Assembly: GCF_001691415.1 (NCBI RefSeq)
Contig: NZ_LRRR01000019.1
Span: forward strand, 1-64,000
Source of the DNA: Pararhodobacter sp. CCB-MM2
GTDB taxonomy: Bacteria; Pseudomonadota; Alphaproteobacteria; Rhodobacterales; Rhodobacteraceae
DNA length: 64,000 nucleotides
Direction of reading: 5' to 3'
The notes under the pieces are model-generated. The model ran no database searches. It was not told the origin of the DNA and worked only from the letters and a program-made list of their open reading frames with translations. The first letter of the stretch is position 1. The number at the start of each line of letters is the position of its first letter. Shown piece after piece: positions 7,537 to 17,650 of this stretch. The translations under genes were made by a program, and so were the position numbers.

Positions 7537-8346
7537 TCAGAGCCCCAGCACAGCCGCCATGTCGTATTCGCCATGCGTGCGCCCCTGCGCCCAGAGCGCG
7601 GCCTTCAGGGCACCCCGCGCGAAGACCGAACGGTCCGAAGCCACGTGCCGAAGGGTGATCCGCTCGCCATCGGCTGCGAACATCACGTCATGCTCGCCGA
7701 TGATGTCGCCGCCGCGAATGGCCGTGAAGCCGATGGTGCCGCGCTCCCGCGGGCCGGTGATCCCGTCGCGACCCCGCACCGCAGCCTCGTCCAGCGAAAC
7801 GCCGCGGCCGTCCGCCGCCGCCTCGCCCAGCATCAGCGCCGTGCCCGAGGGGGCGTCGACCTTGTGGCGGTGATGGGCCTCGATCACCTCGATGTCGAAA
7901 TCCTCATCGAGCGCCTTGGCAACCTGTTTCGTCAGCGCAACAAGCAGGTTGACGCCCAGCGACATGTTGCCCGCCCGGACGATCACACCGGACTGGGCGA
8001 CCTCGGCCAGCTTTGCCAGATCGTCCTTGGTCATGCCGGTGGTGCCGACGATATGCGCGCAACCCGCGGCCATCGCCACGGGGGCAAGCGCCACGGTCGC
8101 CGCCGGCGCGGTGAAGTCGATCACCGCCTGCTGGCCGGCCAACGCCGCTGCCGGGTCGTCCGAGACGATGACGCCATTCGCGGCGCCCCCCAGCATCACA
8201 CCCAGATCCTTGCCGACCCACGGATGCCCCGGTCGCTCCAGCGCGCCGCCCAACCGGGCCTTGTCCGAGGCCCCGATCACCTGCACCAGCATCCGGCCCA
8301 TCCGGCCGGAGACGCCATTCACCACGATAGAGGGGGTCTCGGTCAT
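7537..8346 (-). CDS. dapB: 4-hydroxy-tetrahydrodipicolinate reductase
   Basis: DapB (269 residues) reduces the dihydrodipicolinate precursor with NAD(P)H in the lysine/meso-diaminopimelate pathway in the cytosol. Seen: the Rossmann NAD(P) motif [11 protein letters not shown] at the N-terminus, [13 protein letters not shown], the catalytic [13 protein letters not shown] and the C-terminal [17 protein letters not shown]. The start at MTETPSIVV has AGGAG 7 nt upstream. A longer frame reaching 8976 overlaps rbfA on the other strand and is rejected. The gene is divergent from rbfA. dapF, another gene of the pathway, lies at the far end of the window. Confidence 0.97.
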   Translation of the reverse strand: MTETPSIVVNGVSGRMGRMLVQVIGASDKARLGGALERPGHPWVGKDLGVMLGGAANGVIVSDDPAAALAGQQAVIDFTAPAATVALAPVAMAAGCAHIVGTTGMTKDDLAKLAEVAQSGVIVRAGNMSLGVNLLVALTKQVAKALDEDFDIEVIEAHHRHKVDAPSGTALMLGEAAADGRGVSLDEAAVRGRDGITGPRERGTIGFTAIRGGDIIGEHDVMFAADGERITLRHVASDRSVFARGALKAALWAQGRTHGEYDMAAVLGL

Positions 8347-8427
8347 GTCGTTCTCCTGTTCTCGCCCCTCCATAGCCTGCGCAAAAGTTCGGGAAAACCG
8401 CTTTTCGTGCCCCCCATTCTGCCCTAG

Positions 8428-8868
8428 ATGAGGGCTATGTGCGCAAAACGCTTCTCTCAGGGCTCGGGCCCCACGCAACGCCAGCTTCGGGTGGCCGAGG
8501 TCATCCGTCACCGGCTGGCCGAAGTCCTCGCACGGGGCGACGTGCATGACCCCGACCTGTCCCGCCTGTCGATCACGGTGTCCGAGGTCACGACCTCGCC
8601 CGACCTGAAACATGCCACCGCCTATGTCATGCCGCTGGGCGGCATCGGAGCCGAGGACGCGCTGAAGGCGCTCCGTCGCTCCAGCGCTGAGCTGCGCCAT
8701 CAGGTGGCCGGCGGTCTGGGCCTGAAATTCGCCCCCCAGCTGAAGTTCGAGCTGGACGGCACCTTCGACCGCATGGACGACGCGCGGCGCATCTTCAACG
8801 ACCCCCGCGTTCAGGCCGATGTGGCTCAGCCGGATGAGGATGACGATGCTGCGGATGATGCGCAGTAA
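8428..8868 (+). CDS. rbfA: 30S ribosome-binding factor RbfA
   Basis: RbfA (146 residues) is a KH-fold factor that binds the maturing 30S subunit near the 5' end of 16S rRNA and helps its processing, notably in the cold. Seen: [20 protein letters not shown], the core [25 protein letters not shown], and [16 protein letters not shown]. The C-terminus is acidic (DEDDDAADD). The ATG at 8428 and a second one three codons later are both possible. The 3' end overlaps the next gene by 23 nt, indicating coupled translation. Confidence 0.95.
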   Translation: MRAMCAKRFSQGSGPTQRQLRVAEVIRHRLAEVLARGDVHDPDLSRLSITVSEVTTSPDLKHATAYVMPLGGIGAEDALKALRRSSAELRHQVAGGLGLKFAPQLKFELDGTFDRMDDARRIFNDPRVQADVAQPDEDDDAADDAQ

Positions 8869-9622
8869 GGCCTTCGGGCGCTTCCGCCTGCTCGGTGCGC
8901 TTTTCGCACTGGGGCTGAGCGCTGCGCCTGCAGGGGCCGAAGGGCCCGCCTGCCGAGACGCCGATTTCGAAGGCACGCGCTATTCCTATTGTCAGGCCGA
9001 GGCCGGTCAGGACCTGCGCCTGTTCCTACGCGGCGACGACGGCGAGATCTACGGCTCGTTCGGGCGGCTCTCCAGCGCGCTGGAGCAGCAGGGCCGCCGG
9101 TTGCTGTTCGCGATGAACGCCGGCATGTTCCATGCCGACCGTGCGCCCGTGGGCCTCTATGTCGAAGAGGGCGAGCAAGCCGCCTCCATCGTCACGCGTG
9201 AGGGGCCGGGGAACTTCGGTCTGTTGCCGAACGGGGTCTTCTGCATCGAAGACGGTCGATTCGACGTGATCGAGAGCCGCGCCTTCGCCGACAGCCGCCG
9301 CGATTGCCGCTTCGCAACGCAATCGGGGCCGATGCTGGTCATCGACGGCGCGCTGCATCCGCGCTTCCTGCCCGATTCGGATTCGCTGCATATCCGCAAC
9401 GGCGTCGGCGTCAGTGCCGATGGACAGCAGGCCTATTTCGTCATCTCGGATGCAGCGGTGACCTTCCACCAGTTCGCCCGCTTCTTCCGCGATGTATTGG
9501 AGACGCCGAACGCGCTGTATCTCGACGGGTCGGTCTCGCGTCTTTATGCGCCCTCGCTGGATCGGTCGGACTGGGGCATGCCGCTGGGTCCGATCGTCGG
9601 TCTGGTCGCGCCCGCGGGCTGA
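8846..9622 (+). CDS. Secreted phosphodiester glycosidase (NAGPA-like domain)
   Basis: The 258-residue exported protein has a signal peptide (hydrophobic [17 protein letters not shown] followed by EGPAC) and a phosphodiester glycosidase (NAGPA/DUF2233) domain. Typical motifs are [34 protein letters not shown], and the C-terminal [15 protein letters not shown]. The domain hydrolyses sugar-phosphodiester links, so it may act on an envelope glycan. The substrate is unknown. The start at 8846 has GAGGA 5 nt upstream and lies inside the end of rbfA. Two further ATGs follow within five codons. Confidence 0.85.
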   Translation: MLRMMRSKAFGRFRLLGALFALGLSAAPAGAEGPACRDADFEGTRYSYCQAEAGQDLRLFLRGDDGEIYGSFGRLSSALEQQGRRLLFAMNAGMFHADRAPVGLYVEEGEQAASIVTREGPGNFGLLPNGVFCIEDGRFDVIESRAFADSRRDCRFATQSGPMLVIDGALHPRFLPDSDSLHIRNGVGVSADGQQAYFVISDAAVTFHQFARFFRDVLETPNALYLDGSVSRLYAPSLDRSDWGMPLGPIVGLVAPAG

Positions 9623-9671
9623 GGGGTTTTCCCCCGCGCCATCCCACCTATCTGTGGTGCAGAGGTGCCCC

Positions 9672-11123
9672 ATGCTGACCATCGATTTCGACAATTCCTA
9701 CGCCCGCGACCTTGAGGGGATGTATCTCCCCTTCGACGGCGCCCCCGCGCCCGAACCCACGCTCTATTGGCTGAACGAGGCTTTGGCCGAGGAGCTGCGC
9801 CTCTCGCCCGAAACCCTGCGCAGCCCCGAGGGGGTGGCGATGCTGGCGGGCTCGGCCATGCCGGACGGCGCCTCGCCCCTCGCGATGGCCTATGCCGGGC
9901 ATCAGTTCGGCGGTTTCTCGGCGCAGCTGGGCGACGGGCGGGCGATGCTGGTGGGTGAGGTCCTCGACCGCGAGGGCCATCGGCGCGACCTGCATCTGAA
10001 GGGCTCGGGCCGCACGCCGTTCTCACGCGGCGGCGACGGCAAGGCCGTGTTGGGCCCGGTGCTGCGCGAGGTGCTGATCGGCGAGGCGATGACCGGCCTC
10101 GGCATCCCCTCGACCCGCGCCCTTGCGGCGACGACGACCGGCGAGCCGGTCTGGCGCGATGGCCAGCAGAAGCAGGGCGCGGTGCTGGCCCGCATCGCCT
10201 CGAGCCATCTGCGCGTCGGTACCTTCCAGTTCTTCTACGCGCGGCAGGAGATCGCCCGCCTGCGCAAGCTCGCCGATTACGCCATCGCCCGCCACGACCC
10301 GGACCTGACCGGCACCGAGGATCGCTACCTCGCCTTCCTGCACCGGGTGATCGGCCGGCAGATGGCGCTGGTCGCGCAATGGGTTTCGGTCGGTTTCGTG
10401 CATGGGGTGATGAACACCGACAACATGACGATCTCGGGCGAGACGATCGATTACGGCCCCTGCGCCTTCATCGATGCGCATGACCCGGCGGCGGTGTTCT
10501 CGTCGATCGACAGTCAGGGGCGCTATGCCTATGGCAACCAACCGCTTCTGGCGCGCTGGAACCTCGCGCGGTTGGCCGAATCGCTGCTGCCGCTCATTGC
10601 CGAGAACCCGCAGGACGCCTTGCCCGAAGTGCAGGTGGTGATCGAGGGGGCCGAGGCGCTGTATGCGACCGAACGCCGCCAGCGTTTCGCCGAGAAGCTG
10701 GGCGTGCCACAGTCCGGGGCCGAGGCCGATGACGCACTGATCGACGGCTTTCTGAACCTGCTCACCGCGCAATCCGCCGATTTCACCCTGAGTTTCCGCG
10801 CCTTGGCCGATCTTGCCCGCGGCGACGAGGTGCCGCTGCGCGCGCTTCTGGACCGGGACCCGCGACTCGATGCCTGGGTGCAGGAATGGGCCGCGCGCCG
10901 GACCGCCTCGGGCGATCAGATGGACCGGGTGAACCCGCTCTATATCCCGCGCAACCACCGGGTCGAGGCCGCACTACAGGCCGCCGAACAGGGCGACCGC
11001 GCGCCGATGGAGCATCTGCTCGACGCCTTCCGCGATCCCTTCACCAAGCGGCCTTGTTTCGAAGATCTCGAGACCCCTCCCCCGGCCGATTTCGGGAGCT
11101 ACATCACCTATTGCGGCACCTGA
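9672..11123 (+). CDS. selO: Protein adenylyltransferase SelO (YdiU family)
   Basis: SelO (483 residues) is a pseudokinase-fold enzyme that transfers AMP from ATP to Ser/Thr/Tyr of target proteins and has been linked to redox stress. Seen: YAGHQFGGFSAQLGDGRA, LHLKGSGRTPFSRGGDG, REVLIGEAM, the active-site HGVMNTDNM and IDYGPCAFID. The C-terminus is YCGT; this Cys stands where some eukaryotic homologues have selenocysteine. Length is normal. The start at MLTIDFDNSY is 49 bp after the glycosidase gene. Confidence 0.94.
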   Translation: MLTIDFDNSYARDLEGMYLPFDGAPAPEPTLYWLNEALAEELRLSPETLRSPEGVAMLAGSAMPDGASPLAMAYAGHQFGGFSAQLGDGRAMLVGEVLDREGHRRDLHLKGSGRTPFSRGGDGKAVLGPVLREVLIGEAMTGLGIPSTRALAATTTGEPVWRDGQQKQGAVLARIASSHLRVGTFQFFYARQEIARLRKLADYAIARHDPDLTGTEDRYLAFLHRVIGRQMALVAQWVSVGFVHGVMNTDNMTISGETIDYGPCAFIDAHDPAAVFSSIDSQGRYAYGNQPLLARWNLARLAESLLPLIAENPQDALPEVQVVIEGAEALYATERRQRFAEKLGVPQSGAEADDALIDGFLNLLTAQSADFTLSFRALADLARGDEVPLRALLDRDPRLDAWVQEWAARRTASGDQMDRVNPLYIPRNHRVEAALQAAEQGDRAPMEHLLDAFRDPFTKRPCFEDLETPPPADFGSYITYCGT

Positions 11124-11168
11124 CTGCGGGGTCTGAAACTTCCGCGCGCCCGCCGCGTAGGAGGTTGC

Positions 11169-11513
11169 ATGTCCCGACTGATCCTCGCCGTCCTCGCCCT
11201 GATGCCCCTGCCCGCGTTGGCTTTCGAGCCGGTGACGGATGGCGCGCAGTTCCGACAATTGGTCTATGGCAACCAGTTGACCCGGCTGGGCATCAGCCTG
11301 CAGGTGAACGCCGACGGTCGCATCACCGGACGCGGCATGGGCCGCGATGTGAGCGGCGAATGGCAATGGCGCGACGGGTACTTCTGCCGCAGCCTCTATT
11401 GGGGCACGCGGGACTTGGGCACGGATTGCCAGGCGGTGCTGCGCGAGGGGGACGAGCTGCGGTTCGTCACCGAACGCGGCGCAGGGATCCACGCGGATTT
11501 CCGGATCCGATAG
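11169..11513 (+). CDS. Small secreted protein of unknown function
   Basis: The 114-residue protein has a clear signal peptide (MSRLILAVLALMPLPALA) and a short mature domain with WQWRDGYFCRS and a second Cys in TDCQAVL, which may form a disulfide in the periplasm. An AGGAGG site precedes the ATG. I do not recognise a named family. The WRDGYFC pattern recurs in small Rhodobacteraceae exported proteins, as far as I recall. It follows selO by 45 bp and may be cotranscribed. Confidence 0.7.
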   Translation: MSRLILAVLALMPLPALAFEPVTDGAQFRQLVYGNQLTRLGISLQVNADGRITGRGMGRDVSGEWQWRDGYFCRSLYWGTRDLGTDCQAVLREGDELRFVTERGAGIHADFRIR

Positions 11514-11520
11514 GCGCGAC

Positions 11521-11580
11521 GGTGGGGTGAAACCCCACCCTACGGGTCGCGCGGGGTGTAGGGTGGGGTTTCACCCCACC
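11521..11580. repeat. Perfect 23-bp inverted repeat, REP-like
   Basis: Bases 11521-11543 and 11558-11580 are exact reverse complements around a 14-nt spacer. Each arm is itself a near-palindrome (GGTGGGG-TGAAA-CCCCACC). It lies between convergent genes, so it may also stop transcription. The form is that of a dispersed extragenic palindrome rather than a simple terminator, and no U-run is present. Confidence 0.85.
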
Positions 11581-11586
11581 AATCGA

Positions 11587-11763
11587 TCAGAAGTCGACGG
11601 CGATGCCCTTCTTCTCCCAATCGCCATAGCGCACGGGCTCAGGACCCTTGCGGCCGCCCAATTCCTTGGGCAGCGGCTGCGCCTCGGCCTCGGCCTTCCG
11701 GCGCCTTTCCTCGGCCTCGGCCAAAGCCCGTTGGGCGGCGGGGGGCAGGTCGGACGTGGTCAT
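11587..11763 (-). CDS. DUF1674 / SDHAF4-like protein
   Basis: A 58-residue frame reads MTTSDLPPAAQRALAEAEER, then a charged RRRKAEAEAQ helix, and ends in LGGRKGPEPVRYGDWEKKG followed by IAVDF. The C-terminal GGRKGPEPxRYGDWExKG is the DUF1674 signature, shared with the succinate dehydrogenase assembly factor SDHAF4 of mitochondria. Its role here is probably to assist flavinylated succinate dehydrogenase assembly, by homology only. It is short enough to be missed by gene callers. The stop lies 6 bp from the inverted repeat, and it is divergent from rsmB. Confidence 0.9.
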   Translation of the reverse strand: MTTSDLPPAAQRALAEAEERRRKAEAEAQPLPKELGGRKGPEPVRYGDWEKKGIAVDF

Positions 11764-11840
11764 CGGCTTTCCTCGCAGGCGGCAAAGGGATATGGGCTAG
11801 GTAATCCCGCTTGCGCTCCCCATCAACCCTGAGGTTTCCG

Positions 11841-13064
11841 ATGCCGCATCCCGCCGATCCGCGCCGCATGGCCGCCACGCTGGTCGCCGGCGTCGTCGAG
11901 GGCGCCATGCTGCCCGAGGTGCCGCTGCCCCCGGCCGATCCCGCCGACCGCGCCCGCGCCCAGCGCCTCGCGCTGGCGACGCTGCGCAATTTCGGCCGCA
12001 CGCAAGCGGTGTTGGGGCCGCTCGTGGCCCGCGAGCCGCAGCCCGAGGTGATGGCCGCCCTGCGCGTCGCCACCGTCGAGCTGCTGGAACTGGGCGAGGC
12101 CTCGCATGGGGTCGTCAACGCCACCGTCAACGCGCTGAAATCCGACCGCAGCACGGTCAAGGCCGCCGGCATGGCGAACGCCGTCCTGCGCAAGGTCGCA
12201 GGCTTCGAGGGCTGGGACGCGCTGCCGGTCCAGACCCTGCCCGGCTGGCTGAAACGGCGCCTGAAGGGGGTCTACGGCACCGAGGGCGTGGCCGCGATCG
12301 AAGCCGCACATCACGCCACGGCGCCGCTCGATCTGTCGGTGAAACCCGGCAAATCCGCGCCGGAGGGGGCCGAGCCGGTGGGCCTGTCGCACCGCCTGCC
12401 CTCGGGCCTGCAGGTCACCGCGCTGCCGGGCTTTGCCGAGGGCGATTGGTGGATCCAGGACGCCGCCGCCGCGCTGCCGGCCTCGCTGCTGGCGGTGCAG
12501 GCGGGTGAGTCGGTCCTCGACCTCTGCGCGGCGCCAGGGGGCAAGACGATGCAGCTGGCCGCGGCGGGCGCAAAGGTCACCGCGCTCGACCTCAGCGAGG
12601 GGCGGCTGAAGCGTCTGCGCGAAAACCTGACGCGCACCGGCCTCACAGCCGAGATCGTCTGCGCCGATGCGCTGGACTGGTCGCCCGCCGAGAAGGTCGA
12701 TGCCGTGCTTCTGGACGCGCCCTGCTCGGCCACCGGCACGATCCGCCGCCACCCCGACCTGCCCTTCGTGCGCAAGCCCGCCGATGTCGAGGCGCTGACC
12801 AAACTGCAGGCGCAGCTGATCGACCGCGCGCTGACCTTCCTGAAACCCGGCGGGCGGCTGGTCTATTGCACCTGCTCGCTGCTGCCCGACGAGGGTGAGT
12901 CGCAGATCGAGGCCGCGCTCGCCCGCCACCCCGGCCTCACCGCCCGTACGCCCGCCCTGCCCCTTGGCCGCGCCACGCCCGAGGGCGGCTGGCGCACACG
13001 CCCTGATGATCACGAAGGGGGCATCGACGGCTTCTACATGGCGCTGTTGCACCCTAACGGATGA
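11841..13064 (+). CDS. rsmB: 16S rRNA (cytosine-C5)-methyltransferase RsmB
   Basis: RsmB (407 residues) makes m5C967 of 16S rRNA using S-adenosylmethionine. It has an N-terminal NusB-like RNA-binding domain (about 1-130) and a C-terminal Rossmann methyltransferase domain. Seen: SAM motif DLCAAPGGKTMQLA, DAPCSATGTIRRHPD with the motif IV Cys, and YCTCSLLPDEGE with the catalytic motif VI Cys. The start at MPHPADPRR follows a GAGG site. An in-frame upstream ATG at 11811 adds ten unlikely residues. The heparinase-like gene follows after 45 bp. Confidence 0.94.
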   Translation: MPHPADPRRMAATLVAGVVEGAMLPEVPLPPADPADRARAQRLALATLRNFGRTQAVLGPLVAREPQPEVMAALRVATVELLELGEASHGVVNATVNALKSDRSTVKAAGMANAVLRKVAGFEGWDALPVQTLPGWLKRRLKGVYGTEGVAAIEAAHHATAPLDLSVKPGKSAPEGAEPVGLSHRLPSGLQVTALPGFAEGDWWIQDAAAALPASLLAVQAGESVLDLCAAPGGKTMQLAAAGAKVTALDLSEGRLKRLRENLTRTGLTAEIVCADALDWSPAEKVDAVLLDAPCSATGTIRRHPDLPFVRKPADVEALTKLQAQLIDRALTFLKPGGRLVYCTCSLLPDEGESQIEAALARHPGLTARTPALPLGRATPEGGWRTRPDDHEGGIDGFYMALLHPNG

Positions 13065-13109
13065 CAGCGGCCCGCCTTGGCGCTATCCCAAGGCAAAAAG
13101 AGGTGAGGC

Positions 13110-14864
13110 ATGGACGAGGGTTGGGCAGCGCGCAAGCTGAGGTGGGGCAATCGCCGCGCCGCGCGGGCCGTGCGCCGGGCACCGCCTGCCAAGGGCTTCA
13201 CCTCGATGCCCGAACCCCGCACCGTCGGCTTCTTCGCCAAGGGGAGGCAGCTCGCCTCGGGGAATTTCCTGCTGCATGGCCATATGGTCGAAACCCTGCA
13301 CCCTTGGGACATCGAGCCCCCCTCGATGGGATTCGCGGCCGAGCTGCACGGCATGGCCTGGCTCGACCACCTCGCGGCGAATGGCGACCGCACGGCGCGA
13401 CTGGCCGCTCAGGGCTGGGTGCATGACTGGATCACCAAATTCGGCGAGGGCGAAGGCCCGGGATGGGAACCGGACCTGACCGGCCGCCGCGTCCTTCGCT
13501 GGCTGCACCACGCCTTTTTCCTGACCGCCGGGCGCGAGGCCTACGAGAACACCCCCTTCTTCACCGCCTTGGGCCGGCAGACTGCGTTCCTTGCCAAACG
13601 CTGGACCTTCGCCGCCCCCGGCCTGCCCCGTTTCGAGGCCCTGACCGGCCTGCTCTACGCCGCCTATGCCCTTCTGGGGATGGAGGAATATCGCCTCGAC
13701 GCGGCCAAGGCCTTGGCCCGCGCCTGCACCACCGACATTGCCGAGGACGGCGGCCTGCCCGGCCGCAATCCTGAGGAAGTGCTGGAGGTCTTCACGCTTC
13801 TCAGCTGGGCGCTGAGCGTGCTGATGGATGCCGAGGTGCCGATCCCCGACGCCATCGAACACGCCGTCGCCCGCATCGCGCCTTGCCTGCGCACCCTGCG
13901 TCATGCCGATGGCGGGCTGGCCCGTTTCCACGGCGGCGGGCGCGGGATGGAGGGGCGGCTGGAGAACGCGCTCGCCATTGCCGATGTCCCCGTGCGCCCG
14001 ATGCGACCGACGGCCATGGGCTTTGCCCGGCTGGAGGGGGGCCGCACCTCGCTGCTGATCGACGCGGGCAAACCGCCCTCGGGCTCGGCGTCGCATCAGG
14101 CGCATGCCTCGATGCTGGCGTTTGAACTCACCTCGAACCGTCGGCCGCTGATCGTCTCGTCAGGCTCGGGCGTGCCCTTCGGCCCGGAATGGGAGAAGGC
14201 CGGCCGCGCCACGAATTCGCATTCGACCTTGTCGATCGACGGCTGGTCCTCGGCCCGGTTCGGCCGGGCCTCGCGCCCCGAGGAAGGCGGCGCGCCCTTG
14301 GTCGACGGCCCCTCGCTGGTCACCATGCACCGCACGGACGAGCGCGACGGATCGTCGCTTCTGCTGTCGCATGACGGCTACGTCGCGACTCACGGCCTGA
14401 CCCATATCCGCACCCTGTCGCTGGATCATGGCGGCCGGGTGCTGCTGGGCGAGGATTCGCTGGCCGCGCTGGACCCGCCGCATCGAAAGACCTTCGAGGA
14501 GGTGCTGACGCGGGGCAAAATGCGCGGCGTTTCCTATGCCTTGCGCTTCCACCTGCATCCCGACGCCGATGCCTCGCTGGACCTCAACGGGTCCGCCGTT
14601 TCGGTGGCCCTGCCGTCCGGCGAGATCTGGGTCTTCCGCTTCGACGGGCCGGGTCGGATGTCGCTGGAGCCCTCGGTCTATCTGGAAAAGGGCCGCCTTG
14701 CGCCGAGGCCCTGCCAGCAAATCGTCGTTCGGGCGGTTATCCTTGATGATAGCGCCCAGATAAACTGGACACTGGCAAAGGCACAGGATACCCCGCTCGC
14801 GATCCGCGACATCGGCCGCGACGACGATCTGGCCCTGCCTCGCGACCTGTTTACTCTGGAATGA
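13110..14864 (+). CDS. Heparinase II/III family protein
   Basis: The 584-residue protein has an N-terminal alpha-helical toroid ([19 protein letters not shown]) and a C-terminal heparinase II/III beta-sandwich ([29 protein letters not shown]), as in polysaccharide lyases. No signal peptide is visible, so a cytosolic or membrane-associated role in handling an envelope glycan is possible. A true heparin substrate is unlikely in this setting. The gene sits between rsmB and purH, an order I recall from other alphaproteobacteria, and purH starts 14 bp after its stop. A GAGG site precedes the ATG. Confidence 0.88.
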   Translation: MDEGWAARKLRWGNRRAARAVRRAPPAKGFTSMPEPRTVGFFAKGRQLASGNFLLHGHMVETLHPWDIEPPSMGFAAELHGMAWLDHLAANGDRTARLAAQGWVHDWITKFGEGEGPGWEPDLTGRRVLRWLHHAFFLTAGREAYENTPFFTALGRQTAFLAKRWTFAAPGLPRFEALTGLLYAAYALLGMEEYRLDAAKALARACTTDIAEDGGLPGRNPEEVLEVFTLLSWALSVLMDAEVPIPDAIEHAVARIAPCLRTLRHADGGLARFHGGGRGMEGRLENALAIADVPVRPMRPTAMGFARLEGGRTSLLIDAGKPPSGSASHQAHASMLAFELTSNRRPLIVSSGSGVPFGPEWEKAGRATNSHSTLSIDGWSSARFGRASRPEEGGAPLVDGPSLVTMHRTDERDGSSLLLSHDGYVATHGLTHIRTLSLDHGGRVLLGEDSLAALDPPHRKTFEEVLTRGKMRGVSYALRFHLHPDADASLDLNGSAVSVALPSGEIWVFRFDGPGRMSLEPSVYLEKGRLAPRPCQQIVVRAVILDDSAQINWTLAKAQDTPLAIRDIGRDDDLALPRDLFTLE

Positions 14865-14878
14865 GGAAGGCTGCCGCC

Positions 14879-16462
14879 ATGACCGATCTTGTCCCCGTCA
14901 AACGCGCCCTGTTGTCCGTCTCGGACAAGGCCGGGCTGATCGAACTGGGCCAAGCGCTCGCAGCGAAGGGCGTTGACCTCGTCTCGACCGGCGGCACCGC
15001 CAAGGCCCTGCGCGAAGCCGGCCTTGCGGTGAAGGACGTGGCCGAGTTGACCGGCTTCCCCGAGATGATGGACGGCCGCGTGAAGACCCTGCACCCGATG
15101 GTGCATGGCGGCCTGCTGGCGCTCCGCGAGGATGCCGGGCATCTGGGCTCGATGGACGAGCACGGCATCCTGCCGATCGACCTGCTGGTGGTGAACCTCT
15201 ACCCGTTCGAAGCCACTGTCGCGAAGGGCGGCGATTACGACGATTGCGTCGAGAACATCGACATCGGCGGCCCGGCCATGCTGCGCGCAGCCGCGAAGAA
15301 CCACGCCTATGTGACGGTCATCACCGACCCCGAGGATTACGCGCCGCTGCTGGAACAGCTGGAGCAAGGCGGCACCACCGCGCGCTTCCGTCAGGAATGC
15401 GCGGCCAACACCTATGCCCGCACGGCTGCCTATGACGCGGCGGTCTCGACTTGGTTCGCCAAGACGCTGGAAATCGAAGCCCCGCGCCGCCGCGCCTTCG
15501 CCGGCACGCTGGCCCAGACCCTGCGCTATGGCGAGAACCCGCATCAGTCCGCCGCCTTCTACACCGATGGCACCGCGCGTCAGGGCGTCGCCACCGCCGT
15601 GCAGCATCAGGGCAAGGAACTGAGCTACAACAACATCAACGACACCGACGCCGCCTTTGAGCTGGTTGCCGAGTTCGACCCGGCCGACAGCGCCGCCTGC
15701 GCGATCATCAAGCACGCCAACCCCTGCGGCGTGGCGCGTGGCAAAACCCTGCTCGAGGCCTACAAGGCCGCGTTCGATTGCGACCGCACCTCAGCCTTCG
15801 GCGGCATCGTCGCGCTGAACAAGCCGCTCGACGCCGAAACCGCGCAGGAGATCACCGGGATCTTCACCGAAGTGGTGATCGCGCCGGGCGCCTCGGACGA
15901 AGCGAAAGCAATCTTCGCCGCGAAGAAGAACCTGCGTCTGCTGACCACGGACGGCCTGCCGGACGTGAAAGCCGGGGGGCTGACCTTCCGTCAAGTCGCG
16001 GGCGGTCTGTTGGTGCAGGACAAGGACGCGGGCTTCATCGGCATGGACGACCTCAAGGTCGTGACCAAGAAGGCGCCGACCGCCGAGCAGATGGAAGACC
16101 TGCTGCTGGCCTGGAAAATCGCCAAGCACGTCAAGTCGAACGCCATCGTCTACGTCAAGGACGGCGCCACCGTGGGCGTCGGCGCGGGCCAGATGAGCCG
16201 CGTCGACTCGGCGCTCATCGCCGCCAAGAAGGCCGAGCGCATGGCCGAGGCGCTGGGCCTGCCGCAGCCGCTGACCATCGGCTCGGCGGTTGCTTCGGAC
16301 GCGTTCTTCCCCTTCCCGGACGGGCTGATGGAAGCCGCAGCGGCGGGCGCGACCTGCGTGATCCAGCCCGGCGGCTCGATGCGTGACGCCGAGGTCATCG
16401 CGGCCGCCGACGAGGCCGGTCTTGCGATGGTCTTCACCGGCATGCGCCACTTCCGGCACTGA
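14879..16462 (+). CDS. purH: Bifunctional AICAR transformylase / IMP cyclohydrolase
   Basis: PurH (527 residues) carries out the last two steps of IMP synthesis: formylation of AICAR with 10-formyl-THF, then ring closure. The N-terminal MGS-like cyclohydrolase domain (about 1-190) shows [23 protein letters not shown] and [10 protein letters not shown]. The transformylase domain shows [20 protein letters not shown] with the catalytic Lys-His, and [10 protein letters not shown]. The ATG of [11 protein letters not shown] follows a GAGGAAGG site. The gene belongs to a tightly packed + strand run with lspA 4 bp downstream. Confidence 0.97.
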   Translation: MTDLVPVKRALLSVSDKAGLIELGQALAAKGVDLVSTGGTAKALREAGLAVKDVAELTGFPEMMDGRVKTLHPMVHGGLLALREDAGHLGSMDEHGILPIDLLVVNLYPFEATVAKGGDYDDCVENIDIGGPAMLRAAAKNHAYVTVITDPEDYAPLLEQLEQGGTTARFRQECAANTYARTAAYDAAVSTWFAKTLEIEAPRRRAFAGTLAQTLRYGENPHQSAAFYTDGTARQGVATAVQHQGKELSYNNINDTDAAFELVAEFDPADSAACAIIKHANPCGVARGKTLLEAYKAAFDCDRTSAFGGIVALNKPLDAETAQEITGIFTEVVIAPGASDEAKAIFAAKKNLRLLTTDGLPDVKAGGLTFRQVAGGLLVQDKDAGFIGMDDLKVVTKKAPTAEQMEDLLLAWKIAKHVKSNAIVYVKDGATVGVGAGQMSRVDSALIAAKKAERMAEALGLPQPLTIGSAVASDAFFPFPDGLMEAAAAGATCVIQPGGSMRDAEVIAAADEAGLAMVFTGMRHFRH

Positions 16463-16466
16463 GCCC

Positions 16467-16937
16467 ATGCGTATCGCCCTCTGGACGACACTGGCGATCC
16501 TGATCCTCGACCAGGCCCTGAAATGGGGCGTGGTCGTGGGCCTCGATCTGCGCAACGAGTTGCTGATCGACGTCTGGCCGCCCTTCTTCACCCTGACCAT
16601 GGCGTGGAACCGGGGGGTCAACTTCGGCCTGTTCGCCGACGATTCGACCTGGCTGCGCTGGGCACTGGTGATCCTGCCGATCGTCGTCTCGGTCTGGGTC
16701 TGGCGCTGGGTCCGGCGTGACGGGCCTAATCCGGCGCTGCAAGTCGCGGCAGGCTTCCTGATCGGCGGCGCGCTGGGCAATGCCATCGACCGCGTGGTCT
16801 GGGGCGCCGTGGCGGATTTTCTAAACGTCACCTGCTGCGGTTTCCGCAACCCCTGGGCTTTCAACGTGGCCGATATCGCCATCTTCATCGGCGCCTTCGG
16901 GCTCATCGTGACCGCTGGCGGGAAAAAGGCCTCGTGA
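16467..16937 (+). CDS. lspA: Lipoprotein signal peptidase (signal peptidase II)
   Basis: LspA (156 residues) is an inner-membrane aspartyl protease that removes signal peptides from diacylglyceryl prolipoproteins. Four hydrophobic segments are visible. Catalytic motifs are present: [20 protein letters not shown] with the first Asp, and FNVADIAI with the second Asp. The start is 4 bp after purH. The next gene encodes a lipoprotein, a likely substrate, which fits the operon. Confidence 0.96.
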   Translation: MRIALWTTLAILILDQALKWGVVVGLDLRNELLIDVWPPFFTLTMAWNRGVNFGLFADDSTWLRWALVILPIVVSVWVWRWVRRDGPNPALQVAAGFLIGGALGNAIDRVVWGAVADFLNVTCCGFRNPWAFNVADIAIFIGAFGLIVTAGGKKAS

Positions 16938-17001
16938 CGACCGGGGCGCCATCCGCTATGACAAGGCGGACTTGGACCTGCCGTTGATGACCGGAACCGG
17001 G

Positions 17002-17532
17002 ATGACCTTTCTTCGCTTCGCCTCTGTCGCCGCCTTTGCCCTAGCCACGCTGAGCGCTTGCTCGGGCGATCGCGAAGTGCCGCAACTGATGAACGCGCGC
17101 TCCGGCTCGGATTCGCCCGATGAGTTCTCGGTGCTGCCGACGCAGCCGCTGCAGGCCCCGGCGGATTTCCAGACCCTGCCGACGCCCACCCCGGGCGGCA
17201 GCAACCTGACCGATCCCGACCCGCGCGCGGATGCCGTCGCCGCCCTCGGCGGTCGCGTTTCGGCCGAGCGGACGGGCGGTGTGCCGGCCGCCGATCAGGG
17301 GCTGGTGCAATATGCCGGCCGGAATGGCATCGCCGATGGCATCCGCACCACCCTCGCCACCGAGGATGAGGATGTGCGTCGCGGGGGCCGTGGCCGGATC
17401 CTGGAGCGGGTGTTCAACACCAACCTCTACCGCCGCGCCTATGAGGATCAGATCCTCGACCCGCAGGACGAGCTGCTGCGTTGGCGCGCGGCCGGCGTGC
17501 GCACCCCGGCAGCTCCGCCCCCGGCGGAATAA
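17002..17532 (+). CDS. DUF3035 lipoprotein
   Basis: The 176-residue protein has a lipoprotein signal (MTFLRFASVAAFALATLSAC) with lipobox LSAC, so it should be lipidated at Cys20 and anchored in a membrane. The mature part carries the DUF3035 features VPQLMN, PDEFSVLPTQPL and a C-terminal NTNLYRRAYEDQILDPQDELLRWR. The function is unknown. DUF3035 is common in Rhodobacteraceae and related alphaproteobacteria. Other in-frame ATGs at 16972 and 16987 would lengthen the n-region. I chose 17002 because it gives a normal signal peptide. Confidence 0.82.
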   Translation: MTFLRFASVAAFALATLSACSGDREVPQLMNARSGSDSPDEFSVLPTQPLQAPADFQTLPTPTPGGSNLTDPDPRADAVAALGGRVSAERTGGVPAADQGLVQYAGRNGIADGIRTTLATEDEDVRRGGRGRILERVFNTNLYRRAYEDQILDPQDELLRWRAAGVRTPAAPPPAE

Positions 17533-17650
17533 GCCGGGCGCCTTGGCGCTGCTCGCCGCCCGGAAAGCTTCACAAACGCGACACACCCCGTTGCGCCCCG
17601 CCGGGCCGGTCGGCATTCTGCCGCCATCCTGAGATGGGGAGCGTAAATTC

